Part shown: positions 41,603 to 50,411 of the stretch, piece after piece
Layout: each line of letters opens with the position of its first letter
How positions within the stretch are numbered: the first letter of the stretch is position 1
From: Faecalicatena sp. Marseille-Q4148
Lineage (GTDB): Bacteria > Bacillota > Clostridia > Lachnospirales > Lachnospiraceae
Direction of reading: 5' to 3'
Assembly: GCA_018228665.1 (NCBI GenBank)
Contig: CP073692.1
Location: 1,240,001 to 1,304,000 of the forward strand
DNA: 64,000 nt
Translations under genes and position numbers: made by a program
The notes under the pieces: generated by a model
The model's input: the letters and a program-made list of their open reading frames with translations, nothing else
Databases searched by the model: none
Told to the model about the DNA's origin: nothing

Positions 41603-41679
41603 AGCGCCGGCACAGATTTTCGTTTCATCGTGCTCCGCCTCCTTCCTGTGATGAAATGAAAAAAGACGCCCGAAAGCGC

Positions 41680-42561
41680 CTAACAGCCGTACAGGTCATG
41701 GTTGACCTCGGCACGGTAATAGCTGTCCATTGTCGCCGGGGCATTATACAGCGCCGCCAGCAGGTAAGCCTTGATGTTCCCGACCTTTGTGGTGTTCCTG
41801 TCGATACAGTCAAAGACATACTCTAAGTGGCTGGAATTGATTTTCAGGAAACGTCCCTTTACCACCTCCCTGGGGAAATCATCCCCTGCGATACGGATAT
41901 AGGGGCGTTTTGACAGGATCACTTCAAGCATAAGCTCAACCGCTTCATCCATACGCTCCCTGCCATACTGCTGGACCAGGAAGTTATACTCGATATTTTC
42001 TTTGATGATTTCACGGTATGCCTCTGCCAATCCTATCCGATCCATCCCATCCAACCCATCGGGGCAGCCTGCCGCCTCCGGTTCTGCCGGATAGATTGAT
42101 TGATACGTCCTTGATATATCCGTTTTTGATTTTTTCGTTTTTAATGGATCAGTATTTAATTGTGCGGGATTTTCCTGTCCAGGTTCCCCCTGTTCAGGTT
42201 TTGCCTGTCCTGGATTTACCTGTCTTGGATTTTCCCGTTTAGGTGGAACGCCTGGTTTTTCGGCAGTTACCGGCTTTTCGTGGATCGTATATTCAATGTC
42301 TCCGAGCTGGCCGTTTTCATAGCGGAGGCGCTGTCTGGTGAGGTACCCGTGCCGTTCCAGCTCTTTCAGGGCGGTAGTGATGGAATCCACGCCGTCCTTG
42401 CAGATATGGGCAAGCCCCTTGGTGGTATAATCCCAATCCTCCGGCAGGGACAGCATGAGCGAAAGAAGCCCCTTTGCCTTTAAGGACAGCTCCGTATTGC
42501 GCAGGTGGTGGTTGCTCATAACGGTAAAGTCTTTTGTTTTTTCTACACGGAATACAGCCAT
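41680..42561 (-). CDS. Replisome organiser (HTH plus DUF6017)
   Basis: 293 residues. N-terminal winged helix (FRVEKTKDFTVMSNHHLRN, LSLKAKGLLSLMLSLPEDWDY, ITTALKELERHGYLTRQR), a repetitive linker of N-P/G-Q-x units (NPRQVNPGQAKPEQ, PGQENPAQLN), and the DUF6017 C-terminus (EIIKENIEYNFLVQQYGRER, HLEYVFDCIDRNTTKVGNIK). By analogy with phage replisome organisers it would start replication of the circular ICE. ATG after AAGGGGGC. Confidence 0.82.
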   Translation of the reverse strand: MAVFRVEKTKDFTVMSNHHLRNTELSLKAKGLLSLMLSLPEDWDYTTKGLAHICKDGVDSITTALKELERHGYLTRQRLRYENGQLGDIEYTIHEKPVTAEKPGVPPKRENPRQVNPGQAKPEQGEPGQENPAQLNTDPLKTKKSKTDISRTYQSIYPAEPEAAGCPDGLDGMDRIGLAEAYREIIKENIEYNFLVQQYGRERMDEAVELMLEVILSKRPYIRIAGDDFPREVVKGRFLKINSSHLEYVFDCIDRNTTKVGNIKAYLLAALYNAPATMDSYYRAEVNHDLYGC

Positions 42562-42590
42562 TTCAAAGCCCCCTTTCTTTACTCATTCCG

Positions 42591-43112
42591 TTACAAGGCG
42601 CGGTCCCTGCGGTCATAGTGCAGATGGCCGCAGGAGACCTTCGCATGGTTTTTCAGTTTCACTTCGCCCCGGTCCTGGCTGTCTAAGAATTTCTGATAGC
42701 CGGCGTCCGTAAGGAACAGGCGCATCTTATCGCCCTTATCCCCGACAGGGGCATCACCCGAAAGCACGTCAAAGACGATCATGTGCTTTACCTCCGGGTC
42801 AAAACGTTCCAGGGCCATGATGTCATGCCCCTTTAATTTCTCCGCGCCGGACTGCTGCCTGGCCTCCGCAATCTTTTCCCCAATCGTCCGGGCCGGATAG
42901 GGCAGACGGTAATTCTTCTGAATGTCCCGCACCATATCCATGCCTTCGGCATCGGTCAGGGGACGCAGCTTCGCCATCAGGCTTTCTGCCGCATCCCCCT
43001 GTTCGGGGCTCTTTGTATACCGGGCAACCATGTGAAGCTCGTTCAGGACTTTGGCAAGACAGTCACCTTCGACCTGGAACAGCAGCCGTTTTTCCATTGC
43101 ATTTAATATCAT
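42591..43112 (-). CDS. First gene of the ICE operon, function unknown
   Basis: 173 residues from the ATG at 43112 (AAGGAG six bases before). Soluble, helical: AMEKRLLFQVEGDCLAKVLN, LMAKLRPLTDAEGMDMVRD, then a C-terminal MRLFLTDAGYQKFLDSQDRG. Proteins like it occur at this end of Tn1549-like ICEs. It follows a leader with a terminator and is the first ORF of the long left-going operon, so its expression sets that of the rest. Confidence 0.65.
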   Translation of the reverse strand: MILNAMEKRLLFQVEGDCLAKVLNELHMVARYTKSPEQGDAAESLMAKLRPLTDAEGMDMVRDIQKNYRLPYPARTIGEKIAEARQQSGAEKLKGHDIMALERFDPEVKHMIVFDVLSGDAPVGDKGDKMRLFLTDAGYQKFLDSQDRGEVKLKNHAKVSCGHLHYDRRDRAL

Positions 43113-43142
43113 GTGAATCTCCTTCCTCTTAAAAATGGGTAT

Positions 43143-43178
43143 GAAAAAAGGGCGTCCACCTGTTAAAGTGAAACGCCC
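43143..43178 (-). terminator. Leader attenuator at the head of the ICE operon
   Basis: GGGCGT (43178-43173) pairs with ACGCCC (43155-43150), followed by six T on the minus strand, only 30 bases before the first gene. A second hairpin (CAGCGGCC/GGCCGCTG, 43187-43194 with 43208-43215) precedes it. The two could form a switch that limits read-through into the whole operon. Confidence 0.65.
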
Positions 43179-43357
43179 ACGGCAATCAGCGGCCAGGCAA
43201 TACACCGGGCCGCTGGCACTATGAAATTTTGTCGTTAATGAAACAGCCTCCTTTTTTTGATATTTTTCTCGTCAGATTTCAACTTGGAAAAGGAATTGAA
43301 TAAATGACGGCAAACGCGTGAACCCCTTGAAAATAAAGGCTTTTTCCGTTTGTCGTT

Positions 43358-43385
43358 ATTATACCGTAACGGCATTCTCATGCAA
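43358..43385 (-). promoter_or_regulatory. Probable promoter of the long ICE operon
   Basis: Minus strand TTGCAT (43385-43380), 16-base spacer, TATAAT (43363-43358). The -35 lies inside the integrase remnant and the -10 next to its broken edge. Between here and 43179 there is an untranslated leader that also holds AAAAAGGAGG followed, seven bases later, by ATT rather than ATG. Confidence 0.55.
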
Positions 43386-43546
43386 GCCTTCTCATTGAAC
43401 TTGGTTTTCCTCCCCTCTTGATTGCGGAACGTCTTGGGCATGAGAAAATTGAAACAACACTTAATATCTATGGACATCTATATCCGGATAAGCAGTTAGA
43501 AATTGCCCGGTCACTTGAAGCCCTTAACCAAAATAGTTCTTTTTAA
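43370..43546 (+). pseudogene. C-terminal remnant of a tyrosine integrase
   Basis: 58 codons ending TAA: RHSHASLLIELGFPPLL, IAERLGHEKIETTLNIYGHLY, then PDKQLEIARSLEAL. This is the end of a phage/ICE-type tyrosine recombinase from the conserved Arg-His box to the catalytic Tyr (TTLNIYGH). A stop codon directly precedes it and everything upstream is missing. It marks the right ICE boundary or an older broken element. Several bases of the ICE promoter overlap it. Confidence 0.75.
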
Positions 43547-43619
43547 GTACCAGCATTTTCACACTACTTCTCAGCAACATACTATCCGCAGAATATTTTT
43601 CATACATTTTTCTCAATTC

Positions 43620-43847
43620 TACAATTCAGACTCAATGGTAGAAAAATCCCTGCCGTTTTGTCTGCACGATTTAACGAACTTCTCACAATGTATGTGATAC
43701 CGATGCTGAATTGGTATTATATATAGCAACTCAAATACATAGTAAAAAGGAGAAATGTATTATGAAGAAAAATCTTACAAAACTCATGGCACTCGGACTT
43801 GTAGTTGTTATGGGAGCAACAGCAGCAGTTGGATGTGGAAGCAAAGA
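43620..43847 (+). repeat. Left arm of 228-bp inverted repeat
   Basis: This arm, holding the upstream region, the ribosome site and the first 29 codons of the binding protein, is the reverse complement of 49999-50226 with two mismatches by eye (near 43646 and in the GGAGAAATG/GGAGAGATG spacer). Sequence outside diverges at once on both sides. Confidence 0.9.
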
Positions 43848-45045
43848 CAGTGGTTCTAAAACAAAAGACGGAAAGACAAAATTAACATTTGGTATGTGGT
43901 CTGAAACACAGATGGCTAACATGCAGGCTATGATCGATGAATACGAAAAACAGAATCCAAATGTTGAAATTGAATTACAGTCTTCTTCTTACAAAGAATA
44001 CTGGACAAAATTCGAAGCTGCTGCAGCTGGTGGAACAGCACCGGACGTAATGTGGATGAACGTACTTCACCTTGACAGCTACAAAGATGCAGGCGTTCTT
44101 GCAGAACTTGACGATGCAATTAAAGACGGAGGACTGGAACTGGAAGGCAATTTCCCTTCAGCTCTGATCGATGCTTATACTCGCGATGGAAAAATGTACG
44201 GTATTCCGAAAGACTTCGATACAAATGCATTATTCTACAACAAAGAGATCTTTGACAACGCAGGCGTTGCATATCCAACAGATGACTGGACATATGATGA
44301 CCTGTTAGCATGCTGTCAGGAATTGATCGACAAAGGATTAGGCGAAGGTGTATATCCATTTGCTTGTCCGGTTGACTTCCAGACATGGTACTATCAGACA
44401 GTATACGCAAATGGCGGATACATTTTAAATGAAGACGCAACAGAAACAGGTTATGATCTTCCGGAAACACAGGAAGGTATTCAGTGCTGGATCGATATGA
44501 TTGAAAAAGGATATGCTCCAAGCCTCAATGATATCAACGACACTAATGCAGATGCAAGATTCCAGTCCGGTCACCTTGCAATGAACCTTGCTGGTTCCTA
44601 TATGGTTGCTGAGTATCTTCAGAACGATGCAATTATCGGAAAAATCGACTGTGTCGAAGTACCGGCTTTCAACGGCAAAGAACCTAACTGTATCAACGGT
44701 CTTTCTTACTCCGTATACGCAAACTCTAAAAACTTAGAAGAAGCTAAGAAATTTGCTGTATGGATGGGAAGCTCCGAAGCTATGGAAATCCAGGGACAGA
44801 ATGCAACAGTATTCCCGGCAAGAAACGATGCTCAGCACTGCTTCGCAGATTCTTTCCCGGAATTAAATATTGCTGCTTACACAAACCACGTTGATGATGC
44901 AGTTGCACTTCCGGTATGTGAAAAAGCTGCTGAATTATATGACTTAGAAGCAGAGCAGTTAAAACATGCTTATGATGGTTCTAAATCATTAGAAGAAGTA
45001 TGTAAGACTCTGAAAGAAGAGGCAGATGCGCTAATCAGCAAATAA
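43762..45045 (+). CDS. Sugar ABC transporter binding lipoprotein, copy 1
   Basis: 427 residues. Lipoprotein signal MKKNLTKLMALGLVVVMGATAAVGC with the lipobox Cys25, then an extracellular solute-binding family 1 domain (EYEKQNPNVEIELQSSSYKEYW, PDVMWMNVLHLDSY, YGIPKDFDTNALFYNKEIFD). It captures a sugar or oligosaccharide outside the cell and hands it to the two permeases downstream. No ATPase is in the operon, so it must share an MsmK-type one. Start ATG after AAAAGGAG. Confidence 0.9.
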   Translation: MKKNLTKLMALGLVVVMGATAAVGCGSKDSGSKTKDGKTKLTFGMWSETQMANMQAMIDEYEKQNPNVEIELQSSSYKEYWTKFEAAAAGGTAPDVMWMNVLHLDSYKDAGVLAELDDAIKDGGLELEGNFPSALIDAYTRDGKMYGIPKDFDTNALFYNKEIFDNAGVAYPTDDWTYDDLLACCQELIDKGLGEGVYPFACPVDFQTWYYQTVYANGGYILNEDATETGYDLPETQEGIQCWIDMIEKGYAPSLNDINDTNADARFQSGHLAMNLAGSYMVAEYLQNDAIIGKIDCVEVPAFNGKEPNCINGLSYSVYANSKNLEEAKKFAVWMGSSEAMEIQGQNATVFPARNDAQHCFADSFPELNIAAYTNHVDDAVALPVCEKAAELYDLEAEQLKHAYDGSKSLEEVCKTLKEEADALISK

Positions 45046-45075
45046 TTCTGTTAGCGTTATAAAGTAGGTGACTAT

Positions 45076-46005
45076 ATGGCAAGAGAGAAAAAACAACAGG
45101 TGCAGGTGCCGAAAAAGAAAGCAACTAACCGTGAAAAGAAAGACTGGGTAGCAGGGTATCTCTTTATTGCTCCGGTAGTAATTGGTTTGCTTGTATTTTA
45201 CATCTTCCCATTTATCCAGAACTTCTGGTTTAGTTTTAACGATGTAAATAAATTTAATATGGCTACATTCTGTGGTATTGAAAACTACAAGAACCTGATT
45301 GTAGATAAAGAATTATATCACACACTTTGGAACACATTAAAATATGTTCTGATTACTGTTCCGGTAGGATTGTTTTTATCAATCCTGCTGGCAGCATTAC
45401 TGAATACTCAGATTCGCGGAAAATCTATTTACCGTACGATTTATTTCCTGCCGTCTGTAACAATGTCTGTTGCAGTAGCTTTGATCTGGAAATGGATTTA
45501 CAATGGTGAATATGGTATTTTAAACGCGGTAATTAAAGTATTTGGCGGAAAAGGACAGAACTGGCTGTCAGATCCAAAAACAGCATTCTACTGCATTATG
45601 CTTGTAGGTATCTGGTGCAGCGTCGGCTATAATATGATCATTCTTCTTGCAGGAATGCAGGGAATTTCCAAATCACTTTATGAAGCGGCTGCCATCGACG
45701 GAGCTGGCCCGAAAGCTCAGTTTTTCCATGTAACAGTACCAATGTTATCACCAACAATTTTCTTCGTTATGATTACTTCTATCATCAGTGGATTCCAGGT
45801 ATTCGATACAATCTACATGATGGTAGGAAAAACAAGTATGGCATTTGAAAGCACACAGACATTGATCGCTATGTTCTATCGAAATGGTTTCGAATACGGA
45901 CAGAAAGGATATGCTGCTGCAATTTCCATCTTTGTATTCCTGTTAATCATGATTGTAACCGCTATTCAGATGTGGGGACAGAAGAAATGGGTTAATTACG
46001 ACTAA
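45076..46005 (+). CDS. Sugar ABC permease 1 (MalF/UgpA type), copy 1
   Basis: 309 residues, six membrane helices after a basic N-terminus (REKKDWVAGYLFIAPVVIGL). The EAA loop that contacts the ATPase is YEAAAIDGAGPKAQFFHVTV. It lies 30 bases after the binding protein and ends WGQKKWVNYD as in copy 2. Confidence 0.92.
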   Translation: MAREKKQQVQVPKKKATNREKKDWVAGYLFIAPVVIGLLVFYIFPFIQNFWFSFNDVNKFNMATFCGIENYKNLIVDKELYHTLWNTLKYVLITVPVGLFLSILLAALLNTQIRGKSIYRTIYFLPSVTMSVAVALIWKWIYNGEYGILNAVIKVFGGKGQNWLSDPKTAFYCIMLVGIWCSVGYNMIILLAGMQGISKSLYEAAAIDGAGPKAQFFHVTVPMLSPTIFFVMITSIISGFQVFDTIYMMVGKTSMAFESTQTLIAMFYRNGFEYGQKGYAAAISIFVFLLIMIVTAIQMWGQKKWVNYD

Positions 46006-46023
46006 AGGAAGGAGGATTTGATT

Positions 46024-46851
46024 ATGCAAAAGTCAAAAAATATCAGACATCTGATTGTACATATTATCTTGTTGGCCGGCGTTACGATCACAATCACTCC
46101 GTTCCTCTGGATGGTATTTACATCATTTAAAACACTTGGAGAATCAATGGCAATTCCACCAACGATTTTCCCGAAACATTTTCAATTGGACGCATACAAG
46201 ACAATTTTCACATCCATTCCGTTTGCTCAGGTATACATCAACACAATTATTTCAGCAGTAGTAACGGTGGTTGTACAGGTTGCATTCTGTACAATGGCAG
46301 CATATGGATTCGGACGTATTGACTTCCCGTTCAAAAACACAATTTTCCTGATTGTATTATCAGTATTGATGGTACCTGGACAGATTTTCCTGATTCCACA
46401 GTACTTAATCATTATGAAAATGGGATTGCTTGACACAATTCCGGCGGTATTTATTCCAAACTTATTCAGTGCATTTGGTACTTTCTTAATGAGACAGTTC
46501 TTCATGTCACTTCCAAAAGAGTTAGAAGAAGCCGCAATTCTGGATGGATGTAATCGTTTCCAGATTTTCGGAAAGATTATGCTTCCGTTAGTAAAACCAG
46601 GAATTGTTTCTCTTGTAATCTTCACAGCGAAGTTTGCATGGAATGACTTCATGTGGCCGATGATCGTAAATACATCACCGACAAAAATGACTCTGGCTCC
46701 TGCTCTTTCTACATTGCAGGGACAGTACGGAACAAGATATCCAATGCAGATGGCAGGAGCGGTAATGGCCGTACTTCCAATCATCATCTTGTTCTTCATC
46801 TTCCAGAAGCAGTTTATTGAAGGTGTGGCACAGTCAGGTATCAAAGGTTAG
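46024..46851 (+). CDS. Sugar ABC permease 2 (MalG/UgpE type), copy 1
   Basis: 275 residues with six helices; the EAA loop is LEEAAILDGCNRFQIFGKIM, and the C-terminus FIEGVAQSGIKG is typical of MalG-like permeases. Start ATG at 46024 eight bases after GGAAGGAGG; an in-frame TTG is two codons earlier. It pairs with permease 1 to form the membrane channel. Confidence 0.92.
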   Translation: MQKSKNIRHLIVHIILLAGVTITITPFLWMVFTSFKTLGESMAIPPTIFPKHFQLDAYKTIFTSIPFAQVYINTIISAVVTVVVQVAFCTMAAYGFGRIDFPFKNTIFLIVLSVLMVPGQIFLIPQYLIIMKMGLLDTIPAVFIPNLFSAFGTFLMRQFFMSLPKELEEAAILDGCNRFQIFGKIMLPLVKPGIVSLVIFTAKFAWNDFMWPMIVNTSPTKMTLAPALSTLQGQYGTRYPMQMAGAVMAVLPIIILFFIFQKQFIEGVAQSGIKG

Positions 46852-46918
46852 TAAGTGTTTTAAAGAACGCTGTAAACTTATACATTTGCAGTATCAAAAT
46901 CATTAGTAACAAAAAAAT

Positions 46919-46966
46919 AAACCGCTGTTCTATGAGTTTGTTATCTCATAGAATAGCGGTTTTTTT
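46919..46966. terminator. Bidirectional terminator between the convergent ABC operons
   Basis: A 16-base stem with one mismatch (46921-46936/46945-46960), flanked by A-rich sequence on the left and TTTTTT on the right, so it works for both operons. The 145-base gap holds nothing else. Confidence 0.9.
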
Positions 46967-46996
46967 GCACTTATTAAAGCAGCTTTTGTTATAAAA

Positions 46997-47815
46997 TTAT
47001 CCTTTAATACCGGATTGAGCAACGCCCTCGATGAACTGTTTCTGGAAAATAAAGAACAGTACAACCATTGGGATAACTGCCATAACTGCACCGGCCATCT
47101 GACCTGGGAAGTTTGTAGCGTATTGCCCCTTTAAAAGTGATAATGCTGGTGCCAATGTCATTTTGCTTGGATCCGTATTAACAATCAATGGCCACATGAA
47201 GTCATTCCATGCAAATTTTGCAGTGAAGATGACAAGTGATACGATACCAGCCTTTACAAGTGGCAACATGATTTTTCCAAAAATCTGGAAACGATTACAT
47301 CCATCTAACAGCGCAGCTTCTTCAAGTTCCTTCGGCAGAGACATAAAGAACTGTCTTAGCAGGAAGGTACCGAATGCACTGAATAAGTTTGGTAAGAACA
47401 ACGCAGGTATCGTGTTGATCAATCCAAGTTTCTGGATGATTAAATACTGTGGTACGAGGAAAATCTGTCCAGGCACCATCAAAATAGAAAGAATTACTAC
47501 GAAAATGACATTCTTTCCTGGAAATTCCAGGCGTCCAAATGCATATCCTGCCATTGTACAGAATGCTACTTGAACAGCTGTCGTAATAATTGTTGTAATA
47601 ATTGTGTTAGTATATACTGTACCAAAGTCCAGTGTTTCAAAAATCTTCGTGTATGCATCTAACTGGAAATGTGCCGGGAAGATTGTTGGTGGTATCTGCA
47701 TGGATTCACCGATTGTCTTGAAGGAAGAAAGTACCATCCAAAGAAATGGGAATACTGTAATACCGATACCAAGAATTAAGATTAAATGAATTAACCAGTT
47801 TTTTCTTGATTTCAT
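46997..47815 (-). CDS. Sugar ABC permease 2 (MalG/UgpE type), copy 2
   Basis: 272 residues. Very similar to copy 1 through most of its length (same EAA loop LEEAALLDGCNRFQIFGKIM and same C-terminus FIEGVAQSGIKG) but differing at the N-terminus (MKSRKNWLIHLILILGIG). It is the last gene of the mirror-image operon. Confidence 0.92.
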   Translation of the reverse strand: MKSRKNWLIHLILILGIGITVFPFLWMVLSSFKTIGESMQIPPTIFPAHFQLDAYTKIFETLDFGTVYTNTIITTIITTAVQVAFCTMAGYAFGRLEFPGKNVIFVVILSILMVPGQIFLVPQYLIIQKLGLINTIPALFLPNLFSAFGTFLLRQFFMSLPKELEEAALLDGCNRFQIFGKIMLPLVKAGIVSLVIFTAKFAWNDFMWPLIVNTDPSKMTLAPALSLLKGQYATNFPGQMAGAVMAVIPMVVLFFIFQKQFIEGVAQSGIKG

Positions 47816-47835
47816 TCGTTCTGTTCCTCCTTATT

Positions 47836-48762
47836 TTAATCGTAATTAACCCACTTTTTCTGACCCCACATCTGGACTGCTGTAATTGCCATAATGATGA
47901 CAAACATAAAGATGGAGATCGCAGCGGCATATCCTTTGTAGCCATAACTAAACGCATTCTGATAAAAGAGAACGTTCATTGTGTAAGAAGGTTTATATGC
48001 CGGATTGTCAGGTCCAATCATCATATAAATGCTGTCAAATACCTGGAATGCACCAATTAATCCTGTTACTAACAAGAAGAAAATACTTGGTGTTACAAGT
48101 GGGAATGTAATTTTAAAGAACTTCTGAATAGGACCTGCTCCATCAATAGAAGCAGCTTCATAGTAGCTCTTTGAAATTCCCTGCATACCTGCCAGCAAAA
48201 TGATTACGTTATAACCAACACTGCCCCAGATTGCAACAATCATAACACAATAAAGCGCCGTACTTGGATCTGAAAGCCAACTTCTGCCCTGGATTCCAAA
48301 GATAGATAATACTTCATTTAAAATTCCGTAATCACCATTAAAAATCCATTTCCACACCAATGATACAGCTACTGCCATTGTTACAGAAGGAAGGAAATAA
48401 ATTGTACGGTAGAAAGATTTTCCTTTGATATCTGAGTTCAAAAGCGCTGCTATTGCTACAGAAAGGAATAATCCGATTGGCGTTGTAATTAACGCATACT
48501 TAACTGTATTCCATAATGCGCGGCCGAGTTCAGGCTCTTTTGCCAGATTTTTGTAGTTCTCAAGTCCGACAAAAGTTGCCATATTAAATTTGTTTACATC
48601 ATTAAAACTAAACCAGAAGTTCTGGAAAAATGGCCATATGTAGAAAATTGCTAAACCAATTGTAACCGGTGCAATAAATACATAAGCAGCAAACCAGTCT
48701 TTTTTCTCGCGTTTACTTGCTTTGTGCTTAACTACGACCTTTTTTTCTTTTTCTTTACTCAT
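47836..48762 (-). CDS. Sugar ABC permease 1 (MalF/UgpA type), copy 2
   Basis: 308 residues. EAA loop YYEAASIDGAGPIQKFFKIT, with the same WGQKKWVNYD end as copy 1. The differing periplasmic loops (for example GLENYKNLAKEPELGRA) suggest a different partner specificity. It lies 21 bases before the second permease. Confidence 0.92.
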   Translation of the reverse strand: MSKEKEKKVVVKHKASKREKKDWFAAYVFIAPVTIGLAIFYIWPFFQNFWFSFNDVNKFNMATFVGLENYKNLAKEPELGRALWNTVKYALITTPIGLFLSVAIAALLNSDIKGKSFYRTIYFLPSVTMAVAVSLVWKWIFNGDYGILNEVLSIFGIQGRSWLSDPSTALYCVMIVAIWGSVGYNVIILLAGMQGISKSYYEAASIDGAGPIQKFFKITFPLVTPSIFFLLVTGLIGAFQVFDSIYMMIGPDNPAYKPSYTMNVLFYQNAFSYGYKGYAAAISIFMFVIIMAITAVQMWGQKKWVNYD

Positions 48763-48785
48763 AGAAACACCTGCTTTATCTGAAA

Positions 48786-50084
48786 TTATTTGCTGTTCAT
48801 TTTTTCAAGAATAGGCTTTGTCTCTTCGTCAATCTTCTTACCTGCGTCTTCCATAGTCATTTCACCTGACCATACTTTCTGCATGTATTCACTTGTTACT
48901 GTTCCGATTTCAGAAGTAGCTTTGCAATGTGGTAACACATGTGTTTCTTCAAGATTTGCTAAGAATACCTGAAGATTTAACTCTGGTCTTGTTTCAAGAT
49001 ATAATTCCTGAGATTCATTTCTTGCAGAGATAACACTTCCGGCAGATCCCTGAATATCCATAGCTTCTTTTCCACCAAGCCATTCTACGAATTTAAGAGC
49101 TTCTTCTTCGTTCTTTGTACCTTCGTATACAGCGTATCCAAGACCGTTGATGATATCTGTTTTCTTACCGTTGAAAGAAGGTCTGGAAACAATATCATAT
49201 TTTCCGGCAATATTTTCATTCTGCTCATATTCTGCAATCATGTAGTTACCAGACATGTACATAGCAATTTTACCAGCTTCGAACATTGCGTCCGGTGTTG
49301 TATCTGTCATCTGCTGAAGAGTTGGAGAATATCCTTCTTTTACAAGATCAGACCAGATTGTGATACCTTCTACTGTCTTAGGATCAGAATATCCTGTAGC
49401 TGTATAATCATCATTGTAGACATATCCACCATTAGCGATAATAGTTGGATTGAAGTTTGTCTGTCCTGAGTTGTAGTTTACTGCTGTAGGATAAACGCCT
49501 TCGCCAAGATCAGCAGCGTCTAAAGCTTCACAAGCTGCCCAGAAATCTTCCATTGTCCAATCATCTGTCGGGTAAGCAAGTCCTGCTTTGTCGAATAATT
49601 CTTTGTTGTAGAATAAACCATTTGTATCAAAATCTTTCGGAATCGCATAAAGTTTTCCGTCGATTGTGTAACCGTCTGCAAGAGCTGCCGGGAAGTTTGT
49701 TTCCATATCAAGATTTTCTCCTACTTTAGAAAGATCTTTCAGGATTCCGGCTTCAACATATTCTTCTACATGAAGAATATTCATCCACATGATATCGCAA
49801 GCGTCATTACCTGTAGCAGAAGCCTCTAATTTTGTCCAGTATTCAGACCATGTAGATAACTGTGTCTCGACTGTTACATTTGGATTTTCTTCCTCGTATT
49901 TGTCGATCATTTTCTGCATAACCTTCTGCTGTGTTTCATCCCAAAGAGCCATTGTTAATTTTGTCTTGCCGTCTTTTGTCTTAGAACCGCCGTCACCATC
50001 TTTGCTTCCACATCCAACAGCTGCTGTTGCTCCCATAACAACTACAAGTCCGAGTGCCATGAGTTTTGTAAGATTTTTCTTCAT
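48786..50084 (-). CDS. Sugar ABC transporter binding lipoprotein, copy 2
   Basis: 432 residues. The signal peptide is identical to copy 1 (also at DNA level), but the mature protein diverges quickly after Cys25: FGMWSETQMANMQ in copy 1 is MALWDETQQKVMQ here, and the ligand-pocket region differs. Same family and role. The two copies therefore likely bind different sugars while sharing promoter and export signals. Confidence 0.9.
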   Translation of the reverse strand: MKKNLTKLMALGLVVVMGATAAVGCGSKDGDGGSKTKDGKTKLTMALWDETQQKVMQKMIDKYEEENPNVTVETQLSTWSEYWTKLEASATGNDACDIMWMNILHVEEYVEAGILKDLSKVGENLDMETNFPAALADGYTIDGKLYAIPKDFDTNGLFYNKELFDKAGLAYPTDDWTMEDFWAACEALDAADLGEGVYPTAVNYNSGQTNFNPTIIANGGYVYNDDYTATGYSDPKTVEGITIWSDLVKEGYSPTLQQMTDTTPDAMFEAGKIAMYMSGNYMIAEYEQNENIAGKYDIVSRPSFNGKKTDIINGLGYAVYEGTKNEEEALKFVEWLGGKEAMDIQGSAGSVISARNESQELYLETRPELNLQVFLANLEETHVLPHCKATSEIGTVTSEYMQKVWSGEMTMEDAGKKIDEETKPILEKMNSK

Positions 50085-50226
50085 AATACATCTCTCCTTT
50101 TTACTATGTATTTGAGTTGCTATATATAATACCAATTCAGCATCGGTATCACATACATTGTGAGAAGTTCGTTAAATCGTGCAGACAAAACGGCAGGGAA
50201 TTTTCTACCATTGAGTCTGAATTGTA
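49999..50226 (-). repeat. Right arm of 228-bp inverted repeat
   Basis: Mirror copy of 43620-43847, covering the first codons of binding protein copy 2, its ribosome site and upstream region. The stretch from 50227 to 50411 is gene-free and AT-rich with no recognised element. Confidence 0.9.
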
Positions 50227-50411
50227 TCTTTTTCACAATTTTAACTTGTTTTCTCTCTGTTAAGCAGTATTATACAACCAATAAATTCATTTTGCTTGTT
50301 GTATTATCCACTTCTATTGTCATATTGTCTTTAAACTTATATAAAACCACTAACAAAATAAGGTTTTTTCAGTTTTCACATACAAAATGACTAATTCAAT
50401 ACGCTAACATA

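Noticed and set aside
43235..43477. An 80-residue minus-strand frame at the ICE edge
   Set aside because: Crosses the junction and the integrase remnant on the opposite strand; it has no domain and covers the promoter.
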